Positions 1-7,946 of a DNA stretch of 47,218 bases are shown here, piece after piece. Below the pieces are notes generated by a model. It was not told the DNA's origin and ran no database searches. It saw only the letters and a list, made by a program, of their open reading frames with translations. Made by a program: the position numbers and the translations under genes. The stretch spans positions 1 through 47,218 of the forward strand of contig CACILY010000005.1 of assembly GCA_902587615.1 (NCBI GenBank), in the 5' to 3' direction. Within the stretch, counting starts at the first letter, position 1, and every line of letters starts with the position of its first letter. The DNA comes from an uncultured Prochlorococcus sp. (GTDB taxonomy: Bacteria > Cyanobacteriota > Cyanobacteriia > PCC-6307 > Cyanobiaceae).

Positions 1-57
1 ATATATAGGTTTTAATTCATATGAATCATTTTAAGTAATTTATCGGCAGATTTTTCA

Positions 58-1071
58 TTATTTAGCCCTGCAAGATCTACCTTTTTCATTATAGCTATTT
101 TTTTTAAGTTGATAGTCATAGCATTTGTCATAATAGTGAAGCATCTCAAGGCAAGCCCTTTCCCAGTCTTTCTCTTTGATAGCTTTGATGGCCAACTGAG
201 TCCTTTGGTGGCCTAACCTTTTTCTTATACGTATAGTTGCTTCTTCCAGTTTTGATTGAGGATGTACTCCGTAAATCTCAATAAGTCTTTTTAATCTCTC
301 GTTTTTTGATCTAACGATTTCAATAACTGGTGAATTTTTCATCTGTTTGTATAAATCATTAGGTACTCGGCATTTACCTAAAGTTGGATTTTCGTCTTCA
401 ACCCATATGCCTTCGTTACTAGGAGCATTTTTATTAAATTTACTTAGTGACTCTGCAATTAAATTCTCAAAATGCTCTGAGGTTGGTTGAGAAGGCAATC
501 CAAGTGATCCAAAGCTACTACCACGATGGTTAGCTAATCCCTCCAGATCAATTATGTGAACATTTCTTTTTTCAAGAGCTAAAAGTAGGTCTGTTTTTCC
601 TGTCCCTGTTCGTCCACCTATTATTTTTAGCGGCCATTCCTTCTTAAATTGCTCTAAAACCCACCTTCTATATCCTTTGTACCCTCCATTAAGTTGAACT
701 GCATTTATTCCTAATTGATTTGAGAACCACACAACACATTTAGATCTAAGTCCACCTCTCCAGCAATAGACTCTAAGAGATTCATCGCAGTTGATATTTA
801 TGCTTTTATTTAGCTCTTCTATGGTTTCTTTTAACTGAGGAAGCTTTGGATAGATTAATTTCAGACCTTCTTTGATCGCAATTAAGCTTCCCTTGTTTTT
901 ATAAGTTATTCCTACTAGTGATCTTTCATGATTATTCAACAAAGGAACATTTATTGACTCAGGCCAATGTCCTTGTGCAAACTCTCTTTCACTTCGAATA
1001 TCAATAATTGGACCGTTGCTATTTCGAAACTTTTTAAAAGTTAGAGAAGTAGAGTATCCCAAGTCTGACAT
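58..1071 (-). CDS. selU: tRNA 2-selenouridine synthase (rhodanese plus P-loop)
   Basis: Likely replaces sulfur by selenium in 2-thiouridine at the wobble position of tRNAs for Lys, Glu and Gln, using selenophosphate; the E. coli family member (YbbB/MnmH) also makes a geranylated intermediate. Counting from an upstream TTG at 1080, the N-terminal rhodanese domain carries DIRSEREF near 27-34 and the family loop YCWRGGLRS at 105-113 with the likely catalytic Cys106. A Walker A motif GGRTGTGKT follows at 155-163. Both halves and the ~340-residue length match SelU. I prefer the ATG at 1071 over the TTG three codons upstream. It is divergent from gun4 with about 40 bases between them, so the two may share a promoter region. 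Function in this organism would need a selenophosphate source (selD), which is not in this window. Confidence 0.88.
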   Translation of the reverse strand: MSDLGYSTSLTFKKFRNSNGPIIDIRSEREFAQGHWPESINVPLLNNHERSLVGITYKNKGSLIAIKEGLKLIYPKLPQLKETIEELNKSININCDESLRVYCWRGGLRSKCVVWFSNQLGINAVQLNGGYKGYRRWVLEQFKKEWPLKIIGGRTGTGKTDLLLALEKRNVHIIDLEGLANHRGSSFGSLGLPSQPTSEHFENLIAESLSKFNKNAPSNEGIWVEDENPTLGKCRVPNDLYKQMKNSPVIEIVRSKNERLKRLIEIYGVHPQSKLEEATIRIRKRLGHQRTQLAIKAIKEKDWERACLEMLHYYDKCYDYQLKKNSYNEKGRSCRAK

Positions 1072-1109
1072 AGTGATCAAGGTCTCAGTATGAGATGCGC
1101 TAGTAAGTT

Positions 1110-1814
1110 ATGCCTTCTGACAAAACCTATTTAAACATTGAAGAGTTGCTAGAAGATTTCACTAGTGCCTCACCAAGGAAAAAACGTACTTTTGTTGAAT
1201 TAATAGATGAACGTGCTGATGATCTTGCTGTACTTGGATCGAATTTATTAACTTCTTTCGATCCAAATGGTGATGATTGGTCTGTTGGATGGATTTTACA
1301 AGTCATCCAAAAACGTCAGTCAGGTTTACTCGAAAATATTCTTCCCGATTCCTCTGGTTGGTTTACGGCACCTTCTTCAGGGGGAATTGATTATGGTGAT
1401 CTCCAACATAATCTCTTAGAACAAAATTTTGAGGAGGCTGATCGTTTGACAAGTTCATTTTTAAGAGAACTTGCTGGAGAAGGCGCTGAAGCAAGAGGTT
1501 ATGTTTATTTTAGTGAGGTATCCAATATATCTGAACTGGATTTGACAACTATTGATCGTTTATGGATTGCATACTCACAAGGTCGTTTTGGTTTCTCTGT
1601 ACAAGCTCGTCTACTTGCTTCTTTAGGAGGGAGATATGACAAATTATGGCCCAGAATAGGTTGGAAGAAAGGAGGTGAATGGACGAGATATCCCAATTCT
1701 TTTGATTGGAGTCTTGCTGCGCCAGAAGGACATATGCCATTAATTAATCAGCTTCGAGGAGTTCGTTTAATAGATGCTTACCTCAATCATCCTGCGATTA
1801 AGGGTAGAAGTTAG
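1110..1814 (+). CDS. gun4: GUN4 tetrapyrrole-binding regulator of Mg-chelatase
   Basis: GUN4 binds protoporphyrin IX and Mg-protoporphyrin and stimulates the ChlH subunit of magnesium chelatase, the first committed step to chlorophyll. Residues about 1-85 form a helical N-terminal region (ELLEDFTSASPRKKRTF). The GUN4 core occupies about 90-230, recognised by DYGDLQHNLLEQNFEEAD, the IDRLWIAYSQGRFGFSVQ stretch and the LWPRIGWKKGG segment. The length of 234 residues is usual for the cyanobacterial protein. The ATG start fits the family N-terminus. It stands alone on the + strand, followed 75 bases later by the anti-sigma-like gene. Other chlorophyll genes in the window (hemA, chlP) are far away, so it is not in a pigment operon here. 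Confidence 0.95.
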   Translation: MPSDKTYLNIEELLEDFTSASPRKKRTFVELIDERADDLAVLGSNLLTSFDPNGDDWSVGWILQVIQKRQSGLLENILPDSSGWFTAPSSGGIDYGDLQHNLLEQNFEEADRLTSSFLRELAGEGAEARGYVYFSEVSNISELDLTTIDRLWIAYSQGRFGFSVQARLLASLGGRYDKLWPRIGWKKGGEWTRYPNSFDWSLAAPEGHMPLINQLRGVRLIDAYLNHPAIKGRS

Positions 1815-1889
1815 AAATAACTCTTTATTTAAATAGTCACAATAGTCTCATTAACGATTATTTTAAAAAAAAGGGCACTTAGTTTTCTC

Positions 1890-2348
1890 ATGAGCACTGG
1901 CTCATTAGGTAAGGATTTAGCTTTTGAAGTATCTAGACGTTTCTATCAGAAAAAATTCCACTGGGTTGAATTTGTTTCTCCATCTACTCTTCATTTAACC
2001 CCTTTTTTAAAGATTCTTTTAGAACCAATTAAAAGTGAGGAAAGACTAAGTCGCATAGAGTTGGGTCTTCATGAGGCACTAGTAAATGCAGTACAACATG
2101 GAAATAGAGGAGATTTGTCTAGGCAAATAAGAGTTCGGAGAATTCTTACTCCAAATTGGTTTGTATGGCAAATTCAAGATGAAGGGAAGGGAATGCCTTC
2201 GCAATCACGAACTAATACGCTGCCTTCCGATATTGAGGCAGAAAATGGTAGAGGCTTATTCTTAATTCATCAATGTTTTGATGACGTTCGTTGGAGCAAC
2301 AAAGGGAACAGACTTCAACTTGCTTCTAGAAGGAAGTTGAAGAGTTAA
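1890..2348 (+). CDS. anti-sigma-factor-like ATP-binding protein (HATPase_c, RsbW type)
   Basis: A single-domain GHKL ATPase of the RsbW/SpoIIAB kind, which binds a partner protein and may phosphorylate an anti-anti-sigma factor. Visible motifs are the N box EALVNAVQHGN with Asn66, the G1 box QDEGKGM with Asp97, and the G2 box NGRGLFLI at 119-126. There is no transmembrane segment and no histidine-kinase phosphoacceptor domain, so it is not a normal sensor kinase. Length (152 residues) suits a stand-alone anti-sigma regulator. No sigma factor or STAS-domain partner lies nearby, so its target is unknown. Its last bases overlap the convergent small gene at 2345-2599 by 4 bases. The family is confident, the regulatory role inferred. 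Confidence 0.82.
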   Translation: MSTGSLGKDLAFEVSRRFYQKKFHWVEFVSPSTLHLTPFLKILLEPIKSEERLSRIELGLHEALVNAVQHGNRGDLSRQIRVRRILTPNWFVWQIQDEGKGMPSQSRTNTLPSDIEAENGRGLFLIHQCFDDVRWSNKGNRLQLASRRKLKS

Positions 2349-2599
2349 TGTTTTGGACAACCAGGATCTTTTATTTCATTATTTAGCCATTTAAGTGATA
2401 AGGAAATCATTTCTTCTATATCGTTAATTGAACCTCCATTTATTAATTGTGATAAGGCGCTTATTAATAACTCTCCGGTTCTTCTTCTCGAAGAATTTTT
2501 AAGTTCATGCCAGTTTTTGTTAGATAATTTTATTTCGTTATGTAATTCATTAATCAACTCTTTAGCTTCTACTGACCACTCTTGATTCTTTTTAGACAT
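2345..2599 (-). CDS. small conserved cyanobacterial protein, unknown function
   Basis: 84-residue soluble, helix-rich protein with an ATG start. The sequence is mostly charged and amphipathic, with a basic patch NSSRRRTGE near the centre and a Cys-containing tail, KDPGCPKH. I do not recognise a characterised family; from memory, a small protein with a similar DPGCP-type tail recurs in marine cyanobacteria, which I cannot check here. It lies on the same strand as the 80-residue gene behind it (start 2897) with a 55-base gap, so the two may be cotranscribed. Its 3' end overlaps the convergent anti-sigma-like gene by 4 bases, which suggests both stop codons are real. Confidence 0.6.
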   Translation of the reverse strand: MSKKNQEWSVEAKELINELHNEIKLSNKNWHELKNSSRRRTGELLISALSQLINGGSINDIEEMISLSLKWLNNEIKDPGCPKH

Positions 2600-2654
2600 G
2601 GGATAATAAGCCTTTGGGGTAATTATTTAAATTAATGACTCCAATAATTTAAAT

Positions 2655-2897
2655 CTATTCAATAGGCATTGAATAATAATCATTATGTCTTCTTAACCAT
2701 ACATTATGTAGAGATCTTCTTCTCTTGTCTTCATTAAGAACTAATCTATCTGCTGCCATTTTAGGACTTTCTCCAGGCAGAAGAGACGTTGAAATACTTA
2801 TGCCAAGACCATGAGCCTCTATGTATACATTGGCACCTTCAATGACAATTCTAAACATCCAACCTTTTACCCAATTTAACCTAAATGGATTATCCAT
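2655..2897 (-). CDS. small conserved protein, unknown function
   Basis: 80-residue protein starting at an ATG (MDNPFRLNWVKGW). It reads like a single small alpha/beta domain: an N-terminal aromatic stretch, a beta-rich centre (IVIEGANVYIEAHGLG) and a basic helical C-terminus (LNEDKRRRSLHNVWLRRHN). There is no signal peptide or membrane segment. Even composition and the absence of low-complexity sequence support a real gene. I do not recognise a function. It precedes the other small unknown (2345-2599) on the same strand, and about 86 bases separate it from the end of the methyltransferase gene upstream, so a three-gene transcript is possible. Confidence 0.6.
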   Translation of the reverse strand: MDNPFRLNWVKGWMFRIVIEGANVYIEAHGLGISISTSLLPGESPKMAADRLVLNEDKRRRSLHNVWLRRHNDYYSMPIE

Positions 2898-2983
2898 CTT
2901 TTGGTTGATATTATTATTTTATATTATGATTTTTAGAGCCATTGATAAAATAATGTTAGGGAATGGCGATTCGAATCAATAAT

Positions 2984-4045
2984 TTAAAATGGCTTCTTAG
3001 CAGACCATACTCTGGTCATAAAGTGTGATTCAGCTTGTATGTCTATAAAACCTGCCGAATCAAGCCGTGAATCTATATTGTCTTTTATGTAATCTCTGTA
3101 AAAGGGTTCATGAAATACTTTGTGAAAATTTTCAAGTATTGGTATGAAGTCAGGGGAATCGGCTATTTGAATGGAGTCAGCTAATACAAAAATACCTCCA
3201 GGTTCTAGTACTCTAAAACATTCTTTAATTACATTGTCTCGTGCTTCTCTTGGCAATTCATGAAGAAGAAAAACACAAGTAACACCTTGCATACTTTTAT
3301 CTCCAAAGTTCATATGTTCAGCATTTCCTCTTACCAATTGGACCATTTCACCACTTCTACGAGATAAATATTTACTAGCTTGTTTTAAATATGCACCAGA
3401 TAGATCTATTCCATAAAGTTCAATTTTAGGGAGAGCACTTCTTATTTGTTGAAGAGTCCTTCCAGTACCTGTGGCTACATCTAATACACTAATTTGGCTT
3501 TTACTTCTGTCTCTGAAATTGTCAAGACCTTTTTGTAGAGGAGATATAACCCTTCTTCTCATAGAGTCAGCTGTCCCATTAAATAAAATTTCTACTTGTA
3601 TGTCATATAAACCTGCTGAATGGTCGCTTAAGTAACCATCAGTTTGGTGATGGAAATTTTGTAAATAGTATTGTGGGTAAAGTCCTTTATCTATATCTTC
3701 TGGCAGGTCGCGAGTTTTCTGTCTCTTTCGACGTTTCCATGTCGTAGGCATGTCAAGCCAAACTAAAGGATATTTTGTGGCCCATTCCAGCCAAGGTGCA
3801 TCAAAAAGCTGGCTTTTGGGGTAAATACCTTTTTCAGCATCTGACCAGTCTTTCTCTTCTAACTTTGAGATTGAAGTACGTAATTGTTCAAACAGCTCAC
3901 CTTTAATTGGGAAATTATTGTCAAGTAGATCAGGTAGCACTAATTCCATTAATTTTGTACTCAGGCCTTTATGAGCTAATCCTGCTAGGCTTTTACCTTG
4001 TTGAAGAGTGTGATATGCAATTTTCGCGAGATTAGTCGATGCCAT
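2984..4045 (-). CDS. class I SAM-dependent methyltransferase with N-terminal extension
   Basis: The C-terminal ~165 residues are a Rossmann-type methyltransferase: motif I DVATGTGRT at 189-197, the acidic end of strand 2 in YGIDLS about 15 residues later, then the FLLHELPREARD loop and the FRVLEPGGIFVLAD strand typical of the Methyltransf_11 group. The first ~175 residues are not a known catalytic domain. They contain two similar blocks, KGIYPKSQLF at 72-81 and KGLYPQYYLQ at 120-129, suggesting an internal repeat or a substrate-binding region. The substrate cannot be told from sequence; quinone, lipid and pigment methylation all fit the fold. The ATG start at 4045 lies 88 bases after the small exported-protein gene on the same strand. 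Confidence 0.82.
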   Translation of the reverse strand: MASTNLAKIAYHTLQQGKSLAGLAHKGLSTKLMELVLPDLLDNNFPIKGELFEQLRTSISKLEEKDWSDAEKGIYPKSQLFDAPWLEWATKYPLVWLDMPTTWKRRKRQKTRDLPEDIDKGLYPQYYLQNFHHQTDGYLSDHSAGLYDIQVEILFNGTADSMRRRVISPLQKGLDNFRDRSKSQISVLDVATGTGRTLQQIRSALPKIELYGIDLSGAYLKQASKYLSRRSGEMVQLVRGNAEHMNFGDKSMQGVTCVFLLHELPREARDNVIKECFRVLEPGGIFVLADSIQIADSPDFIPILENFHKVFHEPFYRDYIKDNIDSRLDSAGFIDIQAESHFMTRVWSAKKPF

Positions 4046-4133
4046 GAACTTATATCCGATTAGACTATTTCAGCAAATTTATTTGGTTTTTGAGAGTAAA
4101 AAATGATTTGCTAATCTTTGTTGCATTTTTTAT

Positions 4134-4436
4134 TTATTTATTTCTTCTGCAATTTTTATAAGCAGTCTCTTGTAAAGCTGAATTTATTTCGTCCCAGTTG
4201 TAATAAGGCTCTGTTCTTGAAAGATTGTTGAAATGAAGTTGAATTAATGCTGAGGCTTCTTTTGATTCAGAACAAACTTCTGGATAATTCTTTCTTTTTA
4301 ATTGATAATTTAAATTATCAAGATGCTCGTTGAATCTAATTAAAACACTATTAGATTTCTCAGCCTTAATAGCATCATGAGCTTTTGATGTATTAATTAT
4401 TAGTAACTCTAGAAAGAAAATAACTACGATTAACAT
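4134..4436 (-). CDS. small exported or membrane-anchored protein, unknown function
   Basis: With the start at the ATG at 4436 this is a 100-residue protein: a hydrophobic N-terminus (MLIVVIFFLELLIINTSKAH) that looks like a signal peptide or anchor, then a soluble helical part with two cysteines (PEVCSESK and YKNCRRNK) that could form a disulfide. The frame stays open upstream to 4511, but those 25 codons run through a perfect 21-bp inverted repeat (4448-4503) and are better explained as RNA structure than protein. The gene follows glnA on the same strand, so it may be made from glnA read-through past that hairpin. No family recognised. Confidence 0.55.
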   Translation of the reverse strand: MLIVVIFFLELLIINTSKAHDAIKAEKSNSVLIRFNEHLDNLNYQLKRKNYPEVCSESKEASALIQLHFNNLSRTEPYYNWDEINSALQETAYKNCRRNK

Positions 4437-4447
4437 AATCCAATTAA

Positions 4448-4503
4448 ACTTACCAATAAGAAAGAACTTTACCGAATGGAACAGTTCTTTCTTATTGGTA
4501 AGT
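4448..4503 (-). repeat. perfect 21-bp inverted repeat behind glnA (candidate terminator or processing hairpin)
   Basis: Arms 4448-4468 and 4483-4503 are exact reverse complements over 21 bases, with a 14-base loop. The element starts 26 bases past the glnA stop codon and ends 11 bases before the preferred start of the next gene. The run after the stem on the glnA strand (TTAATTG) is not a strong U tract, so a classic intrinsic terminator is not certain. A partial terminator, an mRNA 3'-end stabiliser or an RNase III processing site fit equally well. The repeat is directly visible; the role is inferred. Confidence 0.8.
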
Positions 4504-4528
4504 CTATACAACAGTTAACTTGATTTAA

Positions 4529-5950
4529 TTAAGCATCGTAATACATGAAAAATTCATGAGGATGAGGCCTTTGTCTTAGTTGCTGGACTTCTTCGTACTT
4601 AATTTCAATCCAATTATTGATGAAATCTTGAGTGAATACACCTCCTTCCGTTAAATAAGAATTATCTGATTTTAGAGCTTCTAAAGCATCATTTAATGAT
4701 GAAGGTACAGTCTTTATATTTGCAAGTTCTTCTGCAGGAAGTTCAAATAGGTCTTCATCTACTCCTACACCAGGATCTATTTGATTCTTTATTCCATCTA
4801 AACCAGCCATCAACATTGCTGAAAATGCTAAATATGGATTAGCTAAAGCATCACCTGAACGGAACTCAAGTCTTTTCGCTTTAGGACTTGGCCCAGTTAG
4901 AGGAATACGCACAGCTGCTGATCTATTCCCTTGTGAATAAACAAGGTTTACAGGTGCCTCAAAGCCAGGGACTAGTCGTTTATAACTATTAGTAGTTGGA
5001 TTTGTAAATGCTAGGAATGAGGGTGCGTGCTTAAGTATTCCACCTATATACCATTTAGCTGTTTGAGATAAGTTTGCGTATGTTCCTTCTCCAAAGAAAA
5101 GTGGCTGGCCAGCTTGCCACAAGCTTTGGTGAACATGCATTCCAGTTCCATTATCATTGAAGACAGGTTTTGGCATGAATGTTGCTGTCTTTCCATATTT
5201 CTTAGCTACATTCCTAACAACATATTTATAAGTCATTACGTTATCTGCAGCATTTATTAGTGGAGCAAATTTCATTCCTAATTCATGCTGACTTGCTCCA
5301 GCAACTTCGTGGTGATGTTTTTCTATGGGTATCCCCAATTGTCCCATTAATAGAAGCATTTCAGATCTAATATCTTGGGCCGTGTCATTAGGCGAAACGG
5401 GGAAATATCCTTCTTTTTCTTGAATTTTGTAGGCTAGATTTCCTCCCTCTTCTATTCTTCCGGTATTCCAAGGCGCTTCAATAGTGTCTACGCTATAAGA
5501 ACAGCCACCCTCGCCTGAGTTATATCTAACGTCATCAAAAAGAAAAAATTCTGGTTCAGGTCCAAAGAAGGCCTGGTCTGCAAGATTCGTACTACTTAAA
5601 TAATTTAATGCTTTTTCTGCTAAGGACCTTGGACATCTTGCATATGGTTCCCCTGTTCTAGGCTCTTGGATTGAGCAAATAAGACTCAAGGTTTTGTGAC
5701 GATAAAAAGGATCTATCCAAGCGGAACTTGAATCTGGCACCATGGCCATATCTGATTCATTAATTGCCTTCCAACCACGAATTGAAGAACCATCAAACGC
5801 AAGACCTTCTTTAAATGATTCTTCTTCGACCATATCCGAAGTGACAGTTAAATGTTGCCACTTCCCGTGTAAATCAGTAAATTTTAGGTCTATTAGTTCT
5901 ATTCCTTCGTCTTTTATTTGACGTAGAACCTCTTGGGGAGATTTGCTCAT
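4529..5950 (-). CDS. glnA: type I glutamine synthetase
   Basis: Makes glutamine from glutamate, ammonia and ATP, the entry point of nitrogen into the GS-GOGAT cycle. The 473-residue length, the N-terminal beta-grasp ([17 protein letters not shown]), the [12 protein letters not shown] active-site strand, [12 protein letters not shown], the [13 protein letters not shown] loop and the C-terminal [13 protein letters not shown] are all GSI signatures. The residue equivalent to the enteric adenylylation tyrosine is phenylalanine (Phe402, in DLFELPAEE), so control by adenylylation is not expected, as in other cyanobacteria. A perfect NtcA site with correctly spaced -10 box lies 64 bases upstream of the start. 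A strong inverted repeat follows the stop codon. Divergent from spt. Confidence 0.98.
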   Translation of the reverse strand: MSKSPQEVLRQIKDEGIELIDLKFTDLHGKWQHLTVTSDMVEEESFKEGLAFDGSSIRGWKAINESDMAMVPDSSSAWIDPFYRHKTLSLICSIQEPRTGEPYARCPRSLAEKALNYLSSTNLADQAFFGPEPEFFLFDDVRYNSGEGGCSYSVDTIEAPWNTGRIEEGGNLAYKIQEKEGYFPVSPNDTAQDIRSEMLLLMGQLGIPIEKHHHEVAGASQHELGMKFAPLINAADNVMTYKYVVRNVAKKYGKTATFMPKPVFNDNGTGMHVHQSLWQAGQPLFFGEGTYANLSQTAKWYIGGILKHAPSFLAFTNPTTNSYKRLVPGFEAPVNLVYSQGNRSAAVRIPLTGPSPKAKRLEFRSGDALANPYLAFSAMLMAGLDGIKNQIDPGVGVDEDLFELPAEELANIKTVPSSLNDALEALKSDNSYLTEGGVFTQDFINNWIEIKYEEVQQLRQRPHPHEFFMYYDA

Positions 5951-5985
5951 GGTTTTTGTGGATCTTTCTAAAACACATATAACGG

Positions 5986-5991
5986 AACCTA
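5986..5991 (-). promoter_or_regulatory. -10 box of the NtcA-type glnA promoter
   Basis: Reads TAGGTT on the glnA strand (TAN3T form), exactly 22 bases downstream of the NtcA site. There is no need for a -35 box in this promoter class because NtcA takes its place. Confidence 0.7.
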
Positions 5992-6013
5992 ATAAGCAGA
6001 TGAGACTAGTTTT

Positions 6014-6027
6014 GTATCAACCAGTAC
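6014..6027 (-). promoter_or_regulatory. NtcA binding site of the glnA promoter
   Basis: GTATCAACCAGTAC matches the NtcA consensus GTA-N8-TAC exactly. On the glnA strand, 22 bases separate it from a TAGGTT box (5991-5986), which fits the TAN3T -10 element at the spacing known for NtcA-activated class II promoters. Transcription should start near 5979, leaving a leader of about 30 bases before the glnA ATG. NtcA senses 2-oxoglutarate, so glnA should rise under nitrogen shortage. The same site lies about 160 bases from spt, too far for ordinary class II activation of that gene. Confidence 0.85.
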
Positions 6028-6186
6028 TTTTTTAGAGACTTTTCTTGAATAGCACTTAATAACATAAAGATTTGTATGGGGAAAAGAGCCAAAACTTGTA
6101 TAAAAAAGTAGTGAGCTATTGCAATCCCTAAAAAAACTTTCAATTATCATCCCTCGCTTGTTTAGGCTCATATGTAACTAACTGGC

Positions 6187-7359
6187 TTGACCTTGCAGAC
6201 AACTCAATCAATGCTTTCTGTAGATAATCAACATAAGAAAGTTTTTGGACCCACTAAAGTTCCAGATCGGCTTTTATTGGGGCCCGGTCCATCAAACTCT
6301 GATCCTCAAGTTTTAAATGCAATTTCCCTTAATCCAGTAGGTCATTTAGATCCTTTTTATATTGCATTAATGGGGGAGGTTCAGGAACTACTTAGGTATG
6401 CCTGGCAGACAAACAATCGATTAACTTTGCCCATGAGTGGTACTGGCAGTGCTGCAATGGAGGCAACAATGGCAAATATTATTGAGCCAGGAGATACTGT
6501 TTTAGTAGGTATTAAAGGCTATTTCGGTAATAGATTGGCTGATATGGCAGATAGATATAGAGCTAATGTTCAGACAGTAGAGAAGGAATGGGGCGAAGCT
6601 TTTACTCTTGAAGAGATTGAAAACGCATTAATTAAATATCGACCTTCATTGTTTGCGATTGTTCATGCCGAGACATCAACTGGTGTATGTCAGCCGATGG
6701 ATGGAATAGGCGATCTTTGTAGAAAATATAACTGCCTTTTGCTATTGGATACTGTTACTTCTTTAGGAGGTGTCCCTCTCTTTCTAGATTCTTGGAAGGT
6801 TGATCTTGCATATAGCTGTAGCCAAAAAGGACTTAGTTGCCCTCCAGGATTAGGACCGTTCACTATGAATGAACGCGCTGAGGCGAAGTTGGCGGAAAGA
6901 AAAGGTAAGGTTCCTAATTGGTATTTAGATGTATCTTTATTAAATAAATACTGGGGCAGTGATCGTGTATACCATCACACTGCACCAGTAAATATGAATT
7001 TTGGAATAAGAGAAGCTCTCAGGTTGTTAGCTGAGGAGGGTTTGCAGAATTCATGGGATCGTCATAAAAATAATGCTCAGGAGTTGTGGTCTGGGCTAGA
7101 GAATTTAGGATTGAAAATGCATGTCCCTATTGAATTACGCCTACCTACTTTGACTACTGTTTCTATCCCTCCAGATGTTGATGGAAAAGCCTTTACGCTA
7201 CATTTGCTAAATAATTTTGGGGTAGAAATAGGAGGTGGACTCGGAAGTCTTGCCGGCAAAGTGTGGAGAATCGGTCTTATGGGCTACAACTCTCGAACTG
7301 AAAATGTTGAAAAAGTCCTAAGCCTTTTTAAGTCAGAACTTCCAAAATTTAGAAATTGA
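6187..7359 (+). CDS. spt: serine:pyruvate / alanine:glyoxylate aminotransferase (class V)
   Basis: PLP enzyme that most likely converts glyoxylate to glycine using alanine or serine as amino donor, the photorespiratory step after 2-phosphoglycolate salvage. Fold type I class V signatures: LGPGPS at 31-36, the HAETSTG strand at 160-166, the PLP-pairing Asp188 in LLLDTVTS, and the Schiff-base Lys214 in SCSQKGLSCPPG. The C-terminal EIGGGLGSLAGKVWRIGLMG is typical. The frame opens at TTG 6187; an ATG at 6211 is a reasonable alternative start and would cost only eight residues. Divergent from glnA across 236 bases, which hold the glnA NtcA promoter. Its 3' end overlaps the convergent tadA by 11 bases. 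Confidence 0.9.
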   Translation: MTLQTTQSMLSVDNQHKKVFGPTKVPDRLLLGPGPSNSDPQVLNAISLNPVGHLDPFYIALMGEVQELLRYAWQTNNRLTLPMSGTGSAAMEATMANIIEPGDTVLVGIKGYFGNRLADMADRYRANVQTVEKEWGEAFTLEEIENALIKYRPSLFAIVHAETSTGVCQPMDGIGDLCRKYNCLLLLDTVTSLGGVPLFLDSWKVDLAYSCSQKGLSCPPGLGPFTMNERAEAKLAERKGKVPNWYLDVSLLNKYWGSDRVYHHTAPVNMNFGIREALRLLAEEGLQNSWDRHKNNAQELWSGLENLGLKMHVPIELRLPTLTTVSIPPDVDGKAFTLHLLNNFGVEIGGGLGSLAGKVWRIGLMGYNSRTENVEKVLSLFKSELPKFRN

Positions 7360-7837
7360 TCCTTCTTTTATTTTTAAACCAATCTTTTAATTGTTTTTTA
7401 ATTTCTTCCTGCATTATTCCACCATGAACGATTGTTTTGTGATGTGCACTTTTATCTAAATATAAATTTATTGCTCCTCCTAATGCGCCTCTTTTGCTAT
7501 CGGCTGCACCATATATGATTTGCCCCATCCTCGCTTGGATTAATGCCCCAGCGCACATTGGGCAGGGCTCTAACGTCACAATTAAGGTGCAGTCATTAAA
7601 TCTCCAATCATTTTTAATGTATGTAGCCTGTTGAAGAGCAATGATTTCTGCATGCCCAAGAGGATTCCTATCTTTATTTCTTCTATTACTTCCATGACCA
7701 ATACATCTTCCATCTTTATCTAAAATGACTGCTGACACGGGAACTTCTCCTGAAGATCCAATTACCTTGGACCTTTGAATTAGTCTCCCCATCCACTCTT
7801 TGCATTTCCTTTCACTTAGTTCGATTGGTTTTGTCAA
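7349..7837 (-). CDS. tadA: tRNA-specific adenosine deaminase
   Basis: Deaminates adenosine-34 to inosine in tRNA-Arg(ACG), required to read CGN codons. The zinc site is complete: His62 with the catalytic Glu64 in GHAEIIAL, and Cys92/Cys95 in EPCPMCAGAL. The following IIYGAADSKRGALGG region is characteristic of TadA rather than a free-base or dCMP deaminase. The 162-residue length is usual. The frame begins at a TTG (7837); the only in-frame ATG (7792) would remove most of the first helix, so the upstream start is kept. Convergent with spt, overlapping by 11 bases. Confidence 0.93.
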   Translation of the reverse strand: MTKPIELSERKCKEWMGRLIQRSKVIGSSGEVPVSAVILDKDGRCIGHGSNRRNKDRNPLGHAEIIALQQATYIKNDWRFNDCTLIVTLEPCPMCAGALIQARMGQIIYGAADSKRGALGGAINLYLDKSAHHKTIVHGGIMQEEIKKQLKDWFKNKRRINF

Positions 7838-7946
7838 TTTTCTATTTAGTAGTTTGAGTCTGATTAAATAAATATCTAAGGAGGGACATTCATTTATATA
7901 ATTTTCAACTGTTACTGGCTTACCACATATAAACCCATCTGCTTCA

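Noticed and set aside
2968-2977. GATTCGAATC, resembling a tRNA T-loop
   Set aside because: The flanking bases cannot form a T stem and no anticodon or acceptor arm is present; it is a short chance palindrome.
5989-6171. 60-codon frame on the - strand between glnA and spt
   Set aside because: It lies over the NtcA site and the glnA leader, has an irregular composition and no recognisable domain.
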